From IMG/VR virus record IMGVR_UViG_3300033146_000857, positions 32,472-96,471 of that record: a stretch of 64,000 bases of DNA; one strand, written 5' to 3'. The notes below the pieces were generated by a model, which was given only the letters and a program-made list of their open reading frames with translations, had not been told where the DNA came from and ran no database searches. Each line of letters opens with the position of its first letter. Positions within the stretch are counted from its first letter, which is position 1. The translations under genes and the position numbers were made by a program. This DNA is from a virus. Positions 9,468 through 19,300 of the stretch are shown piece after piece.

Positions 9468-9976
9468 TTTGGGACTCCTAAAAGAATATTCATGACTGTA
9501 AGTAGTGTTGGCCCAGCCAGTACTAACACGATGCTCACACAGACTGTTATTACTGTGATAAACAATAGCTTAGAACTAGTGATTAAAGCATACACTTTAC
9601 CAAAACTTGGTAAAGACTTTTTCTTTGGTTTTAAGAGCTGTTCAAGCATTTCTTTAGTAAGGCTAAGATCTGAGCTAGTGGTTTTTCTAGCTTCTAGATC
9701 TTTGATCAACTTGTCCATTAAAGCTCTTTTTGTTTCTATGATCTCTTTTAGAGTATCATACACTAAGTCTCTAAAATGGCTATTCTTAGTTTCTAGCTTG
9801 TCATTTATAGCCACAATAAACTGAATAATTTCTTTCTGTTCAGAATGGTCACTCATAAGGGCCATTAATGCTTTATGAAAGGTAGCTTGATCAGACCTAC
9901 CAAGTTTACTCATTTGAACGTCTAAAGTTTTTAGGGCACTAGATAGTCTAACATCTAGTTGTTGAAGTTCTTTCAT
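9464..9976 (-). CDS. Tail-anchored coiled-coil membrane protein of lysis operon
   Basis: This 170-residue protein is mostly charged helix/coiled coil for about 125 residues. One long or two short hydrophobic segments follow near residues 130-165 (LLFITVITVCVSIVLVLAG). The topology suggests a cytoplasmic domain anchored by its C-terminus. It overlaps the holin gene by four bases upstream and the response regulator gene by four bases downstream, so it joins lysis and signalling genes in one translational chain. It could be an antiholin, a second holin, or the effector contacted by the receiver-only regulator. No family was recognised. Confidence 0.6.
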   Translation of the reverse strand: MKELQQLDVRLSSALKTLDVQMSKLGRSDQATFHKALMALMSDHSEQKEIIQFIVAINDKLETKNSHFRDLVYDTLKEIIETKRALMDKLIKDLEARKTTSSDLSLTKEMLEQLLKPKKKSLPSFGKVYALITSSKLLFITVITVCVSIVLVLAGPTLLTVMNILLGVPK

Positions 9977-10590
9977 ATTTGTACCTTAGCACTTTTTTGA
10001 TATCTTCTGCTCATTGCTTTGTCTGAAAACCAGAATGAAATTACTGTAGAAGCTGCAAATAGTATCAGTTGTAAAGCTGGTTTAATCACGGCTAACATTA
10101 AGTTCTCTGTTCCAAAGTCGTCAAGTAGGTATTCCTCTAGGGCTGTATCTATAATTACCATTACATACCATACTATGCCTATTGTAAGCACAGGTCTTAT
10201 AAGACCTCTTATAGCGTCCATAGCCAGTAAGTGTAAGTAGATTAAAGGTCTAAATACTAGCCCTATCTTAGTTTTATCACTTATCATCATCTTAACTACA
10301 TCGTCTTTAAGGTACTTGCCAGTTAGTCTCTCTATAAGTCCTGCTCTATTAGTAGCTTCAGCTGTGTCTGCTGCTGCTTCCTCTAGGCTTATGGCTCCTT
10401 CAGTTATTACTTTATCAACTTCTATTTGAGCTTTTATTTCATTTAAGTTAGCTTCACTTTCGGCTTTGAACTTCTTTAGTTCAAACTCGTTCTGTTCTTT
10501 CTGTTGTTTATAGCCGAACCAAGTGGCAAAAATAGAAGTAACTGATCCTAAAAGGCCTCCACTTAGTATGTTAGTAAAAAAGTCCATCAC
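9973..10590 (-). CDS. Holin of the 3-TM type
   Basis: This 205-residue protein starts with a short hydrophobic segment (ILSGGLLGSVTSIFATWFG), followed by a charged helix (residues 30-95). Two further membrane segments lie near 130-150 and 168-188, and the tail is basic (RRYQKSAK). This is the layout I know for the Pfam holin family with three TM helices. It immediately follows the endolysin candidate. It would sit in the inner membrane and release the endolysin by forming holes. Confidence 0.75.
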   Translation of the reverse strand: MMDFFTNILSGGLLGSVTSIFATWFGYKQQKEQNEFELKKFKAESEANLNEIKAQIEVDKVITEGAISLEEAAADTAEATNRAGLIERLTGKYLKDDVVKMMISDKTKIGLVFRPLIYLHLLAMDAIRGLIRPVLTIGIVWYVMVIIDTALEEYLLDDFGTENLMLAVIKPALQLILFAASTVISFWFSDKAMSRRYQKSAKVQI

Positions 10591-10596
10591 ATCCCC

Positions 10597-11031
10597 TTAT
10601 ATGTTTGATATTATGAGCTTAAATGGCTCATTTTTTGTTAGTTTATTCATCTCTCTTATTGCTTGTCTACTTCTAAACACGCATCTTTGCATTTTTCCGT
10701 GTTTGTTTTTAGCTCTTCCAATAGCTTTACCTAGAGTTATACACCCCTGTAGGTGCGTCTGCCACCCAAGCTTAGCGTCTCCTGCAAAGTTAGCCCCGTG
10801 AATAAGTATAAAACTTCTTTTAGACACTTCTTGTATATGGTATAACTTTTTCTTAAAGTGCGGAGAATATCTTAATTTTACGTGGTACTCTCCAGTAGGA
10901 ATACAACTTAGGTTAGGCTTATTGTCTCTATCTGGTAGTTCTAATGAATTCCAAAACATACCATTGTTAGCCAGTATACCAAAAGTCCCCTCTTGAGTAC
11001 TTTGTAGTCTATATAAGTATAACGTTTTCAT
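10597..11031 (-). CDS. DUF5675-like protein, candidate endolysin
   Basis: I place the start at the ATG (11031) with GGGGTG just upstream; a GTG two codons earlier is also possible. The roughly 144-residue protein contains TFGILANNGMFWNSLELPDRDN, PTGEYHVKLRYSPHF, and FILIHGANFAGDAKLGWQTHLQGCITLG, with conserved His and Cys. This pattern matches the DUF5675 family, common next to phage lysis genes and fold-related to L,D-transpeptidase-like or peptidoglycan-acting domains. The holin gene begins six bases downstream. Enzymatic activity on the host wall is inferred from position and family. Confidence 0.7.
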   Translation of the reverse strand: MKTLYLYRLQSTQEGTFGILANNGMFWNSLELPDRDNKPNLSCIPTGEYHVKLRYSPHFKKKLYHIQEVSKRSFILIHGANFAGDAKLGWQTHLQGCITLGKAIGRAKNKHGKMQRCVFRSRQAIREMNKLTKNEPFKLIISNI

Positions 11032-11099
11032 ACACACCCCAGGTTTAATTATTTGAACTTAAACAGTTATAAGTTTATATATGGCTTTATCCTCAAGGG

Positions 11100-11966
11100 T
11101 TATCTGGTAATAGTTAAACTCTTAGTAAAGACATTCCCATCTTCCTCTACTCTTATGGTAAAGTTGTTAATGCCCCTATTAAGTATTTTAGTATAAAGTA
11201 TTTCTTTATTTGGGTCTAGAACTCTAAGAGGTATGTGTATCCATGGGCGAGTACAGGTAGTTCCTGATATATTTGGAACAATCATTCTAGAACCAGGAGT
11301 CGGATTATATGTAAAACTAAGAGTATCTTTATCAGTCTTAAGGTCTATTGTATCTCCTATAGAAGCTTTTAGCTCTATCACGTGGCTTAGAGATATACTT
11401 GTTGGAGAATTACCACTAAAATAGTCCATATTAGTTGGTTCTACTAAGTTTGGTAGTTCACTCACATTTAGGACTATTTCAGACCTATTGAATAGCCGTT
11501 GTTCCTCTAGAACATTCCAGAGACTAGTGGTGTTAACATTGTCTGGACGCTGTTTAAACAGTTTCTTCCATAAATAGTCTGAGTCAAAGTAGTACGGATT
11601 AAAGAAAAACCTTGACTTAAAGGTCTCTTCCCAGCTAAGTATTTTTTCTGGACTTAAGTATAAAAACTTATCATCAGACTGTCTTTTTATAAATACTTTA
11701 TTGGTGGGTCCAAAGATCACCCTGTTTAGCTCTAGTGTGTAATCTTGCAGTGTTCCAGAGTAAATTAAGTCTAGTACTTCCTGGTCTGAGAGCTGTTTTT
11801 TATTTGTTGTAAATAGTATCTTATCAGTATAAGATACATTTGGTGAAGCTATTTCTTGTAGGTTGCTATTAACATAGATGGCCACGTTTGTAGAATCACT
11901 ATTTATGCAGGCTATATTATAAGGATACTTTATATCTTGGTTATACACATGTGAGTAAGTTAACAT
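11100..11966 (-). CDS. Tail-tip or baseplate protein, unknown family
   Basis: This 288-residue protein has no signal peptide or TM segment. It contains Tyr/Asn/Thr-rich beta segments, and a C-terminal part (from about residue 190) with features of an Ig-like strand-rich domain. It follows the 221-residue gene by one base in the tail operon, and a 60-base gap separates it from the endolysin. Gene order suggests a minor tail-tip or short-fibre protein. I do not recognise homologues. Confidence 0.6.
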   Translation of the reverse strand: MLTYSHVYNQDIKYPYNIACINSDSTNVAIYVNSNLQEIASPNVSYTDKILFTTNKKQLSDQEVLDLIYSGTLQDYTLELNRVIFGPTNKVFIKRQSDDKFLYLSPEKILSWEETFKSRFFFNPYYFDSDYLWKKLFKQRPDNVNTTSLWNVLEEQRLFNRSEIVLNVSELPNLVEPTNMDYFSGNSPTSISLSHVIELKASIGDTIDLKTDKDTLSFTYNPTPGSRMIVPNISGTTCTRPWIHIPLRVLDPNKEILYTKILNRGINNFTIRVEEDGNVFTKSLTITR

Positions 11967-11967
11967 T

Positions 11968-12633
11968 CTAGTCTCCTTTAATTACCACTAAAGCTTCGTA
12001 GTTAATCCCAGAGTCTCTTAGGACTACTGAGGTTATTAGAAGTTTTAACTGTCTGTCTGAAATAGCTATTACTGTGCCTTTTGGTAAATATTCTGCCATT
12101 GTAAAGGTTGCCTTGCCCTTAAGGTTAGCAAATTTAAAATGTTGTAAGAAAAACTCTTTTACCTCAGCTATGTTGGCGGTTATCTTTGTGTCTATGGCCG
12201 TGTTAGCTGTATGACCAAAGGGCTTATATATAGACCTTTCTCCTTGGTAAGCAAAGTCTTGATAAGCAAGCAACATATCATCTGTAAATTTTAGTGGTTT
12301 GAATAAAAAAGTCTTCTTAAGATCAACTGTTGTTAGTCTTGTAAACTTATCAAAAGAATACTCAAAGTCTATACTTAGTTTACTTAGATTTTTAAGTTCA
12401 TTAAACTCACCAAAGACTGGTTCTAATGCGTGTACTCCAAGGAAATATAGGAAAAACTGTTGTAATTTTTGAAACTTAAGATTCATTCCCCAAGGCTCTC
12501 CATTGTCATTGACTACTTCTAAGGCTGTACATGACATAGAGTAACTTACCTCGTTTAAAATGTCTAATGAGTCAATAGACTCGAGTCTAGAAGTGAACTT
12601 AGCTCTCGTGTCTAGTAGTACTGAAATATTCAT
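11968..12633 (-). CDS. Tail-tip associated protein, unknown family
   Basis: This 221-residue protein mixes alpha and beta segments and includes a lysine/phenylalanine-rich middle (LKKTFLFKPLKF). It overlaps the 754-residue gene by four bases and is followed after one base by the 288-residue gene, so the three form a translationally coupled set. No motif was recognised. A structural role in the distal tail is inferred from position. Confidence 0.6.
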   Translation of the reverse strand: MNISVLLDTRAKFTSRLESIDSLDILNEVSYSMSCTALEVVNDNGEPWGMNLKFQKLQQFFLYFLGVHALEPVFGEFNELKNLSKLSIDFEYSFDKFTRLTTVDLKKTFLFKPLKFTDDMLLAYQDFAYQGERSIYKPFGHTANTAIDTKITANIAEVKEFFLQHFKFANLKGKATFTMAEYLPKGTVIAISDRQLKLLITSVVLRDSGINYEALVVIKGD

Positions 12634-14894
12634 GATACCATGTCCTCTGCTCTTATTAAGAATTCTATCTCTGGAACTTTAAAACCGCTCCCTAGAGGTA
12701 AGTCTATAAATTCTACCATAGACAGGTAAGGATAGTTATTTGCTTCCTCAACATTAAGCCCCTGGGTAGCGTCTGGATTGTTATCTTCTATAGGAACTAA
12801 AGTTCCTTGTAAAGTAGCTTTAAGGTAGTATTTCAGATCTTTAGATGTTATGACTTCACCAGCTATTAGACTAGATGAGTTAGTTAGACTAACTATCTCT
12901 TTCTGCAAAAATGCTTCAGTACTGTCTTTGTCTAGGTCTGGCTTTGATAAGTCTATAGCATTTAGACTGGCTGTTCCAAGATTTATTATCTCATCAACTG
13001 TGTTGTCTAAGGGCTTATAGCCTTTGAATAGATAAAGTGCTGTGTCAGTGCCTTCTGAAGAAGGGTCCTTTAACAGTTTAGTGAATAGGCCTGAATATTT
13101 GTTTGCCTTAAAATTATGGTACTTATTCATGGTTGGGCAGTAAGGTTGGTCTGGTGTCCCGGGATAGATATATAGTTCTAACTCTTTAAGGTTACTGTTG
13201 TTAGCAACGTCTGGAAATAGTTTAAACTTAATCTTGTACCTGGTACACCCAGAGTCTGATATGCCAGTTACTACTTCACCGTCTAAATTTGTAAGACTAT
13301 CAGTGTTATAAATAGCACCATTTATGCGTATAGAGTATATATTTGTTAGCTTGCCATAGCCTAACGCATAGGCAACATTAGCAAAATAGTACCTTCCAGA
13401 GTCTTTAAAACTTCCCCCTAAGTTAACTTCAGTAACAGGCTTGGCTGTAAGTCCTAGAATGCCTTGAAGTCTTCCGTACAAAGAACTAAGGTTTACTAAT
13501 ATTTGATTTCCAGTTGATGAATAAAAAGTATCTAGTTGCTTCTCAGCAACTGTACTACCTAGGGTATTAACAAATGATCTAACTGAGTTAAATGATCCGT
13601 CTACATTTGCTGCTTGATCTATCAAAAACACTATATCTGAGTTTAAATTTTCAGCTTGATTAAAGAAACTTCTTGGTGATGTGGCCCATAGCCATTTAGT
13701 TGTTGTGTATAAATCGTATATAGCTATCTTTTCTTTTAATTCGGCTATCTTTTGTGAACCATTACTTTGCGTATAGAGCTCGTGAATTTTTGTAAGTATA
13801 ATACTAACTAGATTATATCTTTCAAAAATAAAACTTAAAGCCAGGTCTGTGTTTAGTCTTACATGCTCTTCTGAATCAACTAGCTTGACTTCAGGAACAT
13901 AAGCAAAAGTGTTCAATAATTTTATAGCTATTGAGCAATTATTTTGAACAGATATATATCCAGAAGTTTTTCTATACTGAGTCATATACTCAGCCAAGGT
14001 GTCTAACTCTGTGTAGTATTGAAAACTTACCCAATTTTCGTGTTCATTCACATGGGTGTTAATTACTGTTATTACATTGCTATTAAGCTTATCTATTTCT
14101 GTTTGAAGTTCAGTTCTATTTGGCATAGTCTGGAATACAGCTGTTGGAATACTAACTACTAAGTCTAGATAGGGTGTGCCTTTAGCTACCTGCAGTATAT
14201 CAGTATATATTTGAACCCAGATATCATGTACAGCTAGAATATCAGTAAGACTCTCTGCTGCTTCAAGTGCTTTTGGTCTGAGATTATCATAGTTGCCATT
14301 TGAACTTATTAAGTTGCCTATGGCATCACAGTTAGCTAATACAGTCTGGTACTGATTGTTTAGCCTAATAGTGTAGTTTTTAAAATTGTATATTAGAGAT
14401 TCAAGAATACAAGCTTTGTCTGTAAGATTACATCTCTCAGGACATTTTACAGGAATTCCGGCTAAGTATCCATGAGCTGGATCACAGAGATTTTCTTGAG
14501 TTTCGTTAGAAGGTAGACTAATACTGTTTAGTACTACTAAAGGTTTGTCCTCTAAGCCTAGGTCTGTAAGGTCCATAAGAGGTAACATTGGTTTGGCTGC
14601 CACGTCTAGGCATCTAAATTTAACTTGGCCATAATCATTCTTTTGAAGTACCCTAACGGCCGTATCAGATAGTGCTATAGGCTGGCCGGTAACATAGGTT
14701 TTACCCTCAAGGTAGGATATATCCCCTTTTGTAATCAAACCTGCATTAGTAGTTAGCAACGCTTCAGCTCTATCATTCATGTAAGGAAGAAATCTAAGAT
14801 TATTCAGTATGCAGGTAGAATAATTCTCATCTCCAAGAGTACCTTTACAAAGGTTATCGGCATGTGAATAGGACACTATTCTATTTTCACTCAT
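12630..14894 (-). CDS. Large tail-tip/hub protein, unknown family
   Basis: This 754-residue protein overlaps the gpL-like gene by four bases. The N-terminal 150 residues are beta-rich. A short Cys cluster (CDPAHGYLAG, then KCPERCNLTDKAC) lies near residues 137-162, followed by a long helical region (about 170-430) and a beta-rich C-terminal half. By order it takes the place of the central tail hub and tip proteins (lambda K/I/J), but shows no NlpC/P60 peptidase motif that I can find. Likely a central tip component; assignment rests on gene order. Confidence 0.6.
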   Translation of the reverse strand: MSENRIVSYSHADNLCKGTLGDENYSTCILNNLRFLPYMNDRAEALLTTNAGLITKGDISYLEGKTYVTGQPIALSDTAVRVLQKNDYGQVKFRCLDVAAKPMLPLMDLTDLGLEDKPLVVLNSISLPSNETQENLCDPAHGYLAGIPVKCPERCNLTDKACILESLIYNFKNYTIRLNNQYQTVLANCDAIGNLISSNGNYDNLRPKALEAAESLTDILAVHDIWVQIYTDILQVAKGTPYLDLVVSIPTAVFQTMPNRTELQTEIDKLNSNVITVINTHVNEHENWVSFQYYTELDTLAEYMTQYRKTSGYISVQNNCSIAIKLLNTFAYVPEVKLVDSEEHVRLNTDLALSFIFERYNLVSIILTKIHELYTQSNGSQKIAELKEKIAIYDLYTTTKWLWATSPRSFFNQAENLNSDIVFLIDQAANVDGSFNSVRSFVNTLGSTVAEKQLDTFYSSTGNQILVNLSSLYGRLQGILGLTAKPVTEVNLGGSFKDSGRYYFANVAYALGYGKLTNIYSIRINGAIYNTDSLTNLDGEVVTGISDSGCTRYKIKFKLFPDVANNSNLKELELYIYPGTPDQPYCPTMNKYHNFKANKYSGLFTKLLKDPSSEGTDTALYLFKGYKPLDNTVDEIINLGTASLNAIDLSKPDLDKDSTEAFLQKEIVSLTNSSSLIAGEVITSKDLKYYLKATLQGTLVPIEDNNPDATQGLNVEEANNYPYLSMVEFIDLPLGSGFKVPEIEFLIRAEDMVS

Positions 14895-15760
14895 AGTTCA
14901 ACTCCAAAGATATGATTATCACTAGTGCACTCTTCCTGAGGTTCTCCAGGCTCTCCACAGTAAGTAAGCGCTTCAGAAGTGAATATGTTATAGTTTTTAC
15001 TTTGTTTACCTAGATTGGCAAACCCATAAAAATGTTTAGTATTACCAAATTTTGCATGACACCCTCCATAAGTCTTATCACAGGATAATATTATATTAAG
15101 ATCAAAAGTTAGCATGTCGTCTATAAAGTTTAAGTCTATGGCTAAGTGGCTAGCAGTTACCTTCAGTATCTTTGACCTAAAAGACCCCCCTAGGTCTATA
15201 AAAGCTAGGTTATAGTTTCTCATGGTCTTAAACTTTTCTTTACCTACTAGACTAATTGTTTTCCCGCCTAGTATAATCTCATCGTCTGAAAGGCTATATG
15301 GAATTAAGCCTGTGAGTGTATCTATAGGAATACTAGTACAGGCTAAAGTATTATTAACTTCTTGAGCTCCACATAGTTCTGAGTATACCTGTAGTTGGCA
15401 AACGTTCTCTATTCGAGGTAAAAATAATTGCTTCATATAAAAAGAAGCCTTAGAGCCTATGTTTAGAGTTATATTTTGACTTACTGTGCTACTTATAGTT
15501 AAGATTATACCATCTAGTACTGTCTTAAATTCATCCCCAGTAAAAATACTAACTCTAACAGAATAACCATTGGTTAGGTATATTAGAGGGTTTATGCCTC
15601 TTAGTACACTCCTAGGCATTGAGACACTTATGGTGTCTTCGGCTAGTCCACTCTTAATATTCATAGATTTTAATTCTAATGAGCTAATAAAAGTTACCTC
15701 TGGGTCTTTGTTATGGTTACCTATCTTAATGCTATTAGCAATCTCTAAAGTTACTAGCAC
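14891..15760 (-). CDS. Minor tail protein L-like (BR0599/DUF2163-type)
   Basis: This 289-residue protein uses a GTG start at 15760 with AGGAG six bases upstream. The C-terminal part has CDKTYGGCHAKFGNTKHFYGF, which parallels the C..GC..RF.N..NFGGF signature of lambda gpL and the BR0599 family, where cysteines bind a metal or Fe-S cluster. Further cysteines in NVCQLQVYSELCGAQ could complete the site. The N-terminal half is beta-rich (DUF2163-like). It follows the 190-residue distal tail gene and precedes the hub candidate, which matches the lambda M-L order. It would join the tape measure end of the tube to the tip. Confidence 0.65.
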   Translation of the reverse strand: MLVTLEIANSIKIGNHNKDPEVTFISSLELKSMNIKSGLAEDTISVSMPRSVLRGINPLIYLTNGYSVRVSIFTGDEFKTVLDGIILTISSTVSQNITLNIGSKASFYMKQLFLPRIENVCQLQVYSELCGAQEVNNTLACTSIPIDTLTGLIPYSLSDDEIILGGKTISLVGKEKFKTMRNYNLAFIDLGGSFRSKILKVTASHLAIDLNFIDDMLTFDLNIILSCDKTYGGCHAKFGNTKHFYGFANLGKQSKNYNIFTSEALTYCGEPGEPQEECTSDNHIFGVEL

Positions 15761-16307
15761 TAGATGCTCCTATTTGTTGGTTAACTAAGACTGTTGGTTG
15801 AAAATATTCCTTGAACTTAGCACTAAGTTCAAAAAAGTTGTTAAACTTATGGTCTAATTTTAAAGTTCCATCCAGATAATGAACTCTGTGGGGTATTCTT
15901 AAACCGCTTGAAAGTATACTACTAGTAGTAATATCGAAAGTATTATTTTCATAAACTAGGTTATTTCCAAGTAAACTATGAGATAGCCTTCTATTTATGT
16001 CAAAGGTGTTTTCACCATAGAACTTTGCCTCATGAGGGTACTTATAAGATAGTCTATCACCAGTTTGGTCATAGACTAATTTCATACTAGGATGAATTTG
16101 AGTAACAAGATCAAAAGACTCTTCCTCAACCAGTAGTTCTTCTAGGTAGTTCTTAAACTCATGATCGATCAGTCCAAAGTTTATCTCCCACTCTACATAG
16201 GGTACAGTAGTGTAATTGTCTACTTTTACTCCGTCTACTAATAAAGGATTTTTACCCATATTTATCGTATATCTTAGATCTGAGTATAAAAATGTGTCTA
16301 TCACCAT
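15735..16307 (-). CDS. Distal tail / minor tail protein (gpM-like position)
   Basis: This 190-residue protein starts directly at the end of the tape measure gene (one-base overlap) and overlaps the gpL-like gene by 26 bases. It is beta-rich with an acidic central loop (EELLVEEESFDLV). Repeated KLVYD, SYKYP and NLVYEN-type strands suggest a beta-sandwich. Lambda-like gene order (tape measure, M, L) supports a distal-tail adaptor role. No sequence motif proves it. Confidence 0.6.
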   Translation of the reverse strand: MVIDTFLYSDLRYTINMGKNPLLVDGVKVDNYTTVPYVEWEINFGLIDHEFKNYLEELLVEEESFDLVTQIHPSMKLVYDQTGDRLSYKYPHEAKFYGENTFDINRRLSHSLLGNNLVYENNTFDITTSSILSSGLRIPHRVHYLDGTLKLDHKFNNFFELSAKFKEYFQPTVLVNQQIGASSASNFRDC

Positions 16308-19300
16308 TACAGGTACTCCTCGAAAACTTTTTTAACTCCATTTGCTATCATAGGAAGATTTCTTTCTATTGAAGCTAAAGAAGCATCTGGAGCCACTGGG
16401 ATGGTAATGTTAAAATTATTACCACTGTCCTGACTCACTTGATTGTTACTACTGCTTATAGTGTTTATATTAACCTTTGGTATACTCATGGTTGATTTAT
16501 TTAGACCATTAAAATAGTCCGCACCTAAAGCTCTAACAGTCTCTTTTCTTACTACGGCTTCTCCGTCCTCCAATAACGTAGGTCTTCTGTCTCCTCCGCC
16601 GTAGCCTGGTAAAACTCCTCCAGTAGACATGCCGACACTACTACTATGTCCAGCTATGTTACTACTGGCTGCTATTGTTCTTGCAGCTCTTGCTGATGCT
16701 GCTCTTGCTCTGGCCAAATCTCTATTTAAGCTAGCCATAGCTTGACTCACGGATCTGGTCATGGTTCTGGCTGCCTCGTTAGCTCCCTTAGTAACGTCTC
16801 TCCCTACAGAGCTAAAACCTCGGTTTATTGAAAGAGTACTAGTTTTTAAACTTCTAGTTAGCCAGTCTGCTTGTTTAGTAAGTTCTGCCGCCATTGGCTT
16901 ATAGAAATTTTTATTCTTAATGGCTTGAGTAGTCTTTTCTCCAGTTTTGTCTACTAGATCAACTACTGCTTTGGAAGTTTCATCACTAGTCTTAGATAGT
17001 CTTTTTACTAGGTTTTCTTTTATGTCTTTTAACTTTATGGTCCCTTTTTCAAGTCCTGCTATAAGTTGTTCAGCTGTTGTGGCCCCTAGGTCATTAGCCA
17101 CTTTTTGTAGCATTTCGTTATTAAAAAGATTTTGAAACACAGATTGCATTTTGTCATTGATATTCTCAGTATTAACGTCTACCTTTTGTAGGGTAGTTTG
17201 TATAGAGTCTTCTATTTTTTGTTGCAGAATAACAGCATCAAAAGTAGCTACTTTCATAGAGTCTCTAAAAGACTCTTCATATTTATTGGCCATAGCTATG
17301 GCGTCAAAGGTAGCTAATGCTACTGCATCAATTTGACTTTGTTCTAAGGCCTCTTTAGACTGTTCAACGTCTATAGCTAGTGTATTAAGCATTTCAGTTA
17401 GTTGTCTGCCTAGGGCCGCACTTAGTCTATCAGAGTTAATCTCCATGCCTTCTAGGTTAAAACTCAACGCCCTAGCTAAATCAGCTTTAGCATCTGCTGC
17501 ATGAATTGCTATCTGTCTAAATGAGTCTCTAACAGAGTCTGCTATCTTAGTCATATTTTCTGAGAAAGAAATGCCTAGTTCTTCTAGTTGTCTAGCTGTA
17601 TTTCTATTAATGTCTTCTATGCCCTGCTCAAACCCGCGAGCTATGTCCTCTAAACCAAAGCTTTTGCCAATGCCAAGTTCTTCAGTCTTTATGTCTTTGT
17701 TTATTTGAATATCTTGCATGGACTCAGCTAATTTTATACTTAAGTCTTCTAAGGCTCTTTGAAAGTCTAAAGACAATTTTGTCATATTTCTGTTAAATTG
17801 AGTAGCTATGTCAGAAAGATCTCTAGAGTACTTTCTATGAGCATCCTGTAGATCATAGGCTAATTTTATTCCAGCGTCTCTTATACTAAGGTCATATTTT
17901 AACATGGCTGTTTGTAAGTCAAATAAAGCCGCGCCCATTTCTCCTTTAGCCCCTGTTACATCTCCAACTGTGGTAGTAGTTCTGTAAGCTCCATTAGCTG
18001 CTCCATAGAGCAAGTCTACTAGCTGTTCTATAGACACTGAGTTTCCAGTTGCTGCAGATGCTGCTGTAGGTGCAGTCTCTGGGGCTGCTACCATTTCCTT
18101 CATATACTCTGGGTCTGTTAGAGCTCTAGTTGCATCAAAACTGAACCCAGCTTGAGCCTTGGTTACTCCCTGATCAACGATTACGTCTATAAGCTTGTCT
18201 GAGTTTTTATCCATATAGTCTAGATAAGTCTTATTAAAGATTTCACTGTTTACGTCTCCACCAGCCACTTTGTAAGCTTCTTTATAAGCTTCTTTTACCA
18301 GATCTTCTTTTGTTTTGTTTATATTTATCCACTGTTTAATCGCAGAAGTATTTTCACTAAGTTTAGCTTTATTAGCATCCATAGCTAGACTAATATTTGA
18401 CATCTTATCAGCTAAGCCTAAGAGAGTATCAGCATTTACAGTAAGCACAACTGGCTTTTGTAAGTTTCGGCTAAATAGCGTGTTAGTGTCGGCTATAGCT
18501 CTGTTTATAGCCGCAAGAGTTCTACCGTAGTTTCTGTTTAGGTCATTAACTTGCCTAGCATAGTTCTTTCTAGCATCATGTCTAGCTTGGTTAGTGCTAG
18601 TCTTTAAGTCTGCTACTGATCTTCTAAAGTTTATCCCAACTTGTTTAAGACTTCTAGCATAGTTTAATAGTGCACTAGCTTGTTGGTTTTGAACACTTCT
18701 ATCTAAAGCTTGTATGTTTCTATTATAGTTTCTATTATTAGCTTCTACTTTTCTTTCTTTAGATATGCCTAAGTCTTCTACAGAATACTCTTTTGAACGA
18801 CCAATTTTTTGCCCAGAAAAGCCTACATCTCTACGTAGGTTTCTCTCTGAAGAAACTCTATTGATGGTAACGTCTCTCCTGGATCTGTCTGTATTAAGAT
18901 TAAGCTTATCTAGATTAAATCTGTACTGCCTTACTGCGTCTTCACGTTTGTTTCTAGCACTTATGTTAAGTTCTTGCTGTTGGAATGCAACCTGACGTAT
19001 CTTAGCTTCCTTAATGTTAGCTGTTCTTATGTCTAGATTTTTAATAGCTATCTGCTTAGTTAGTGTCTGTCTATTTCTGTAATCTTCGCTCATATTATTG
19101 GCTAGCCCTGACCTATCGGTCATGTTAACTATGTCTGAGGTACTCATACTACTAACTGTCTTAAAGCTGTCTTTGGCTATGTTAGCATTTCTAAGAGTTC
19201 TATTAAGACCTTCTGCAAATCTATAGTTCTTAAGATCTTTAGCTTTTGTTATGTCTCTTTCTAGGCTTAAGTTATCTACAAAGTCACTAATAGCTGTAAG

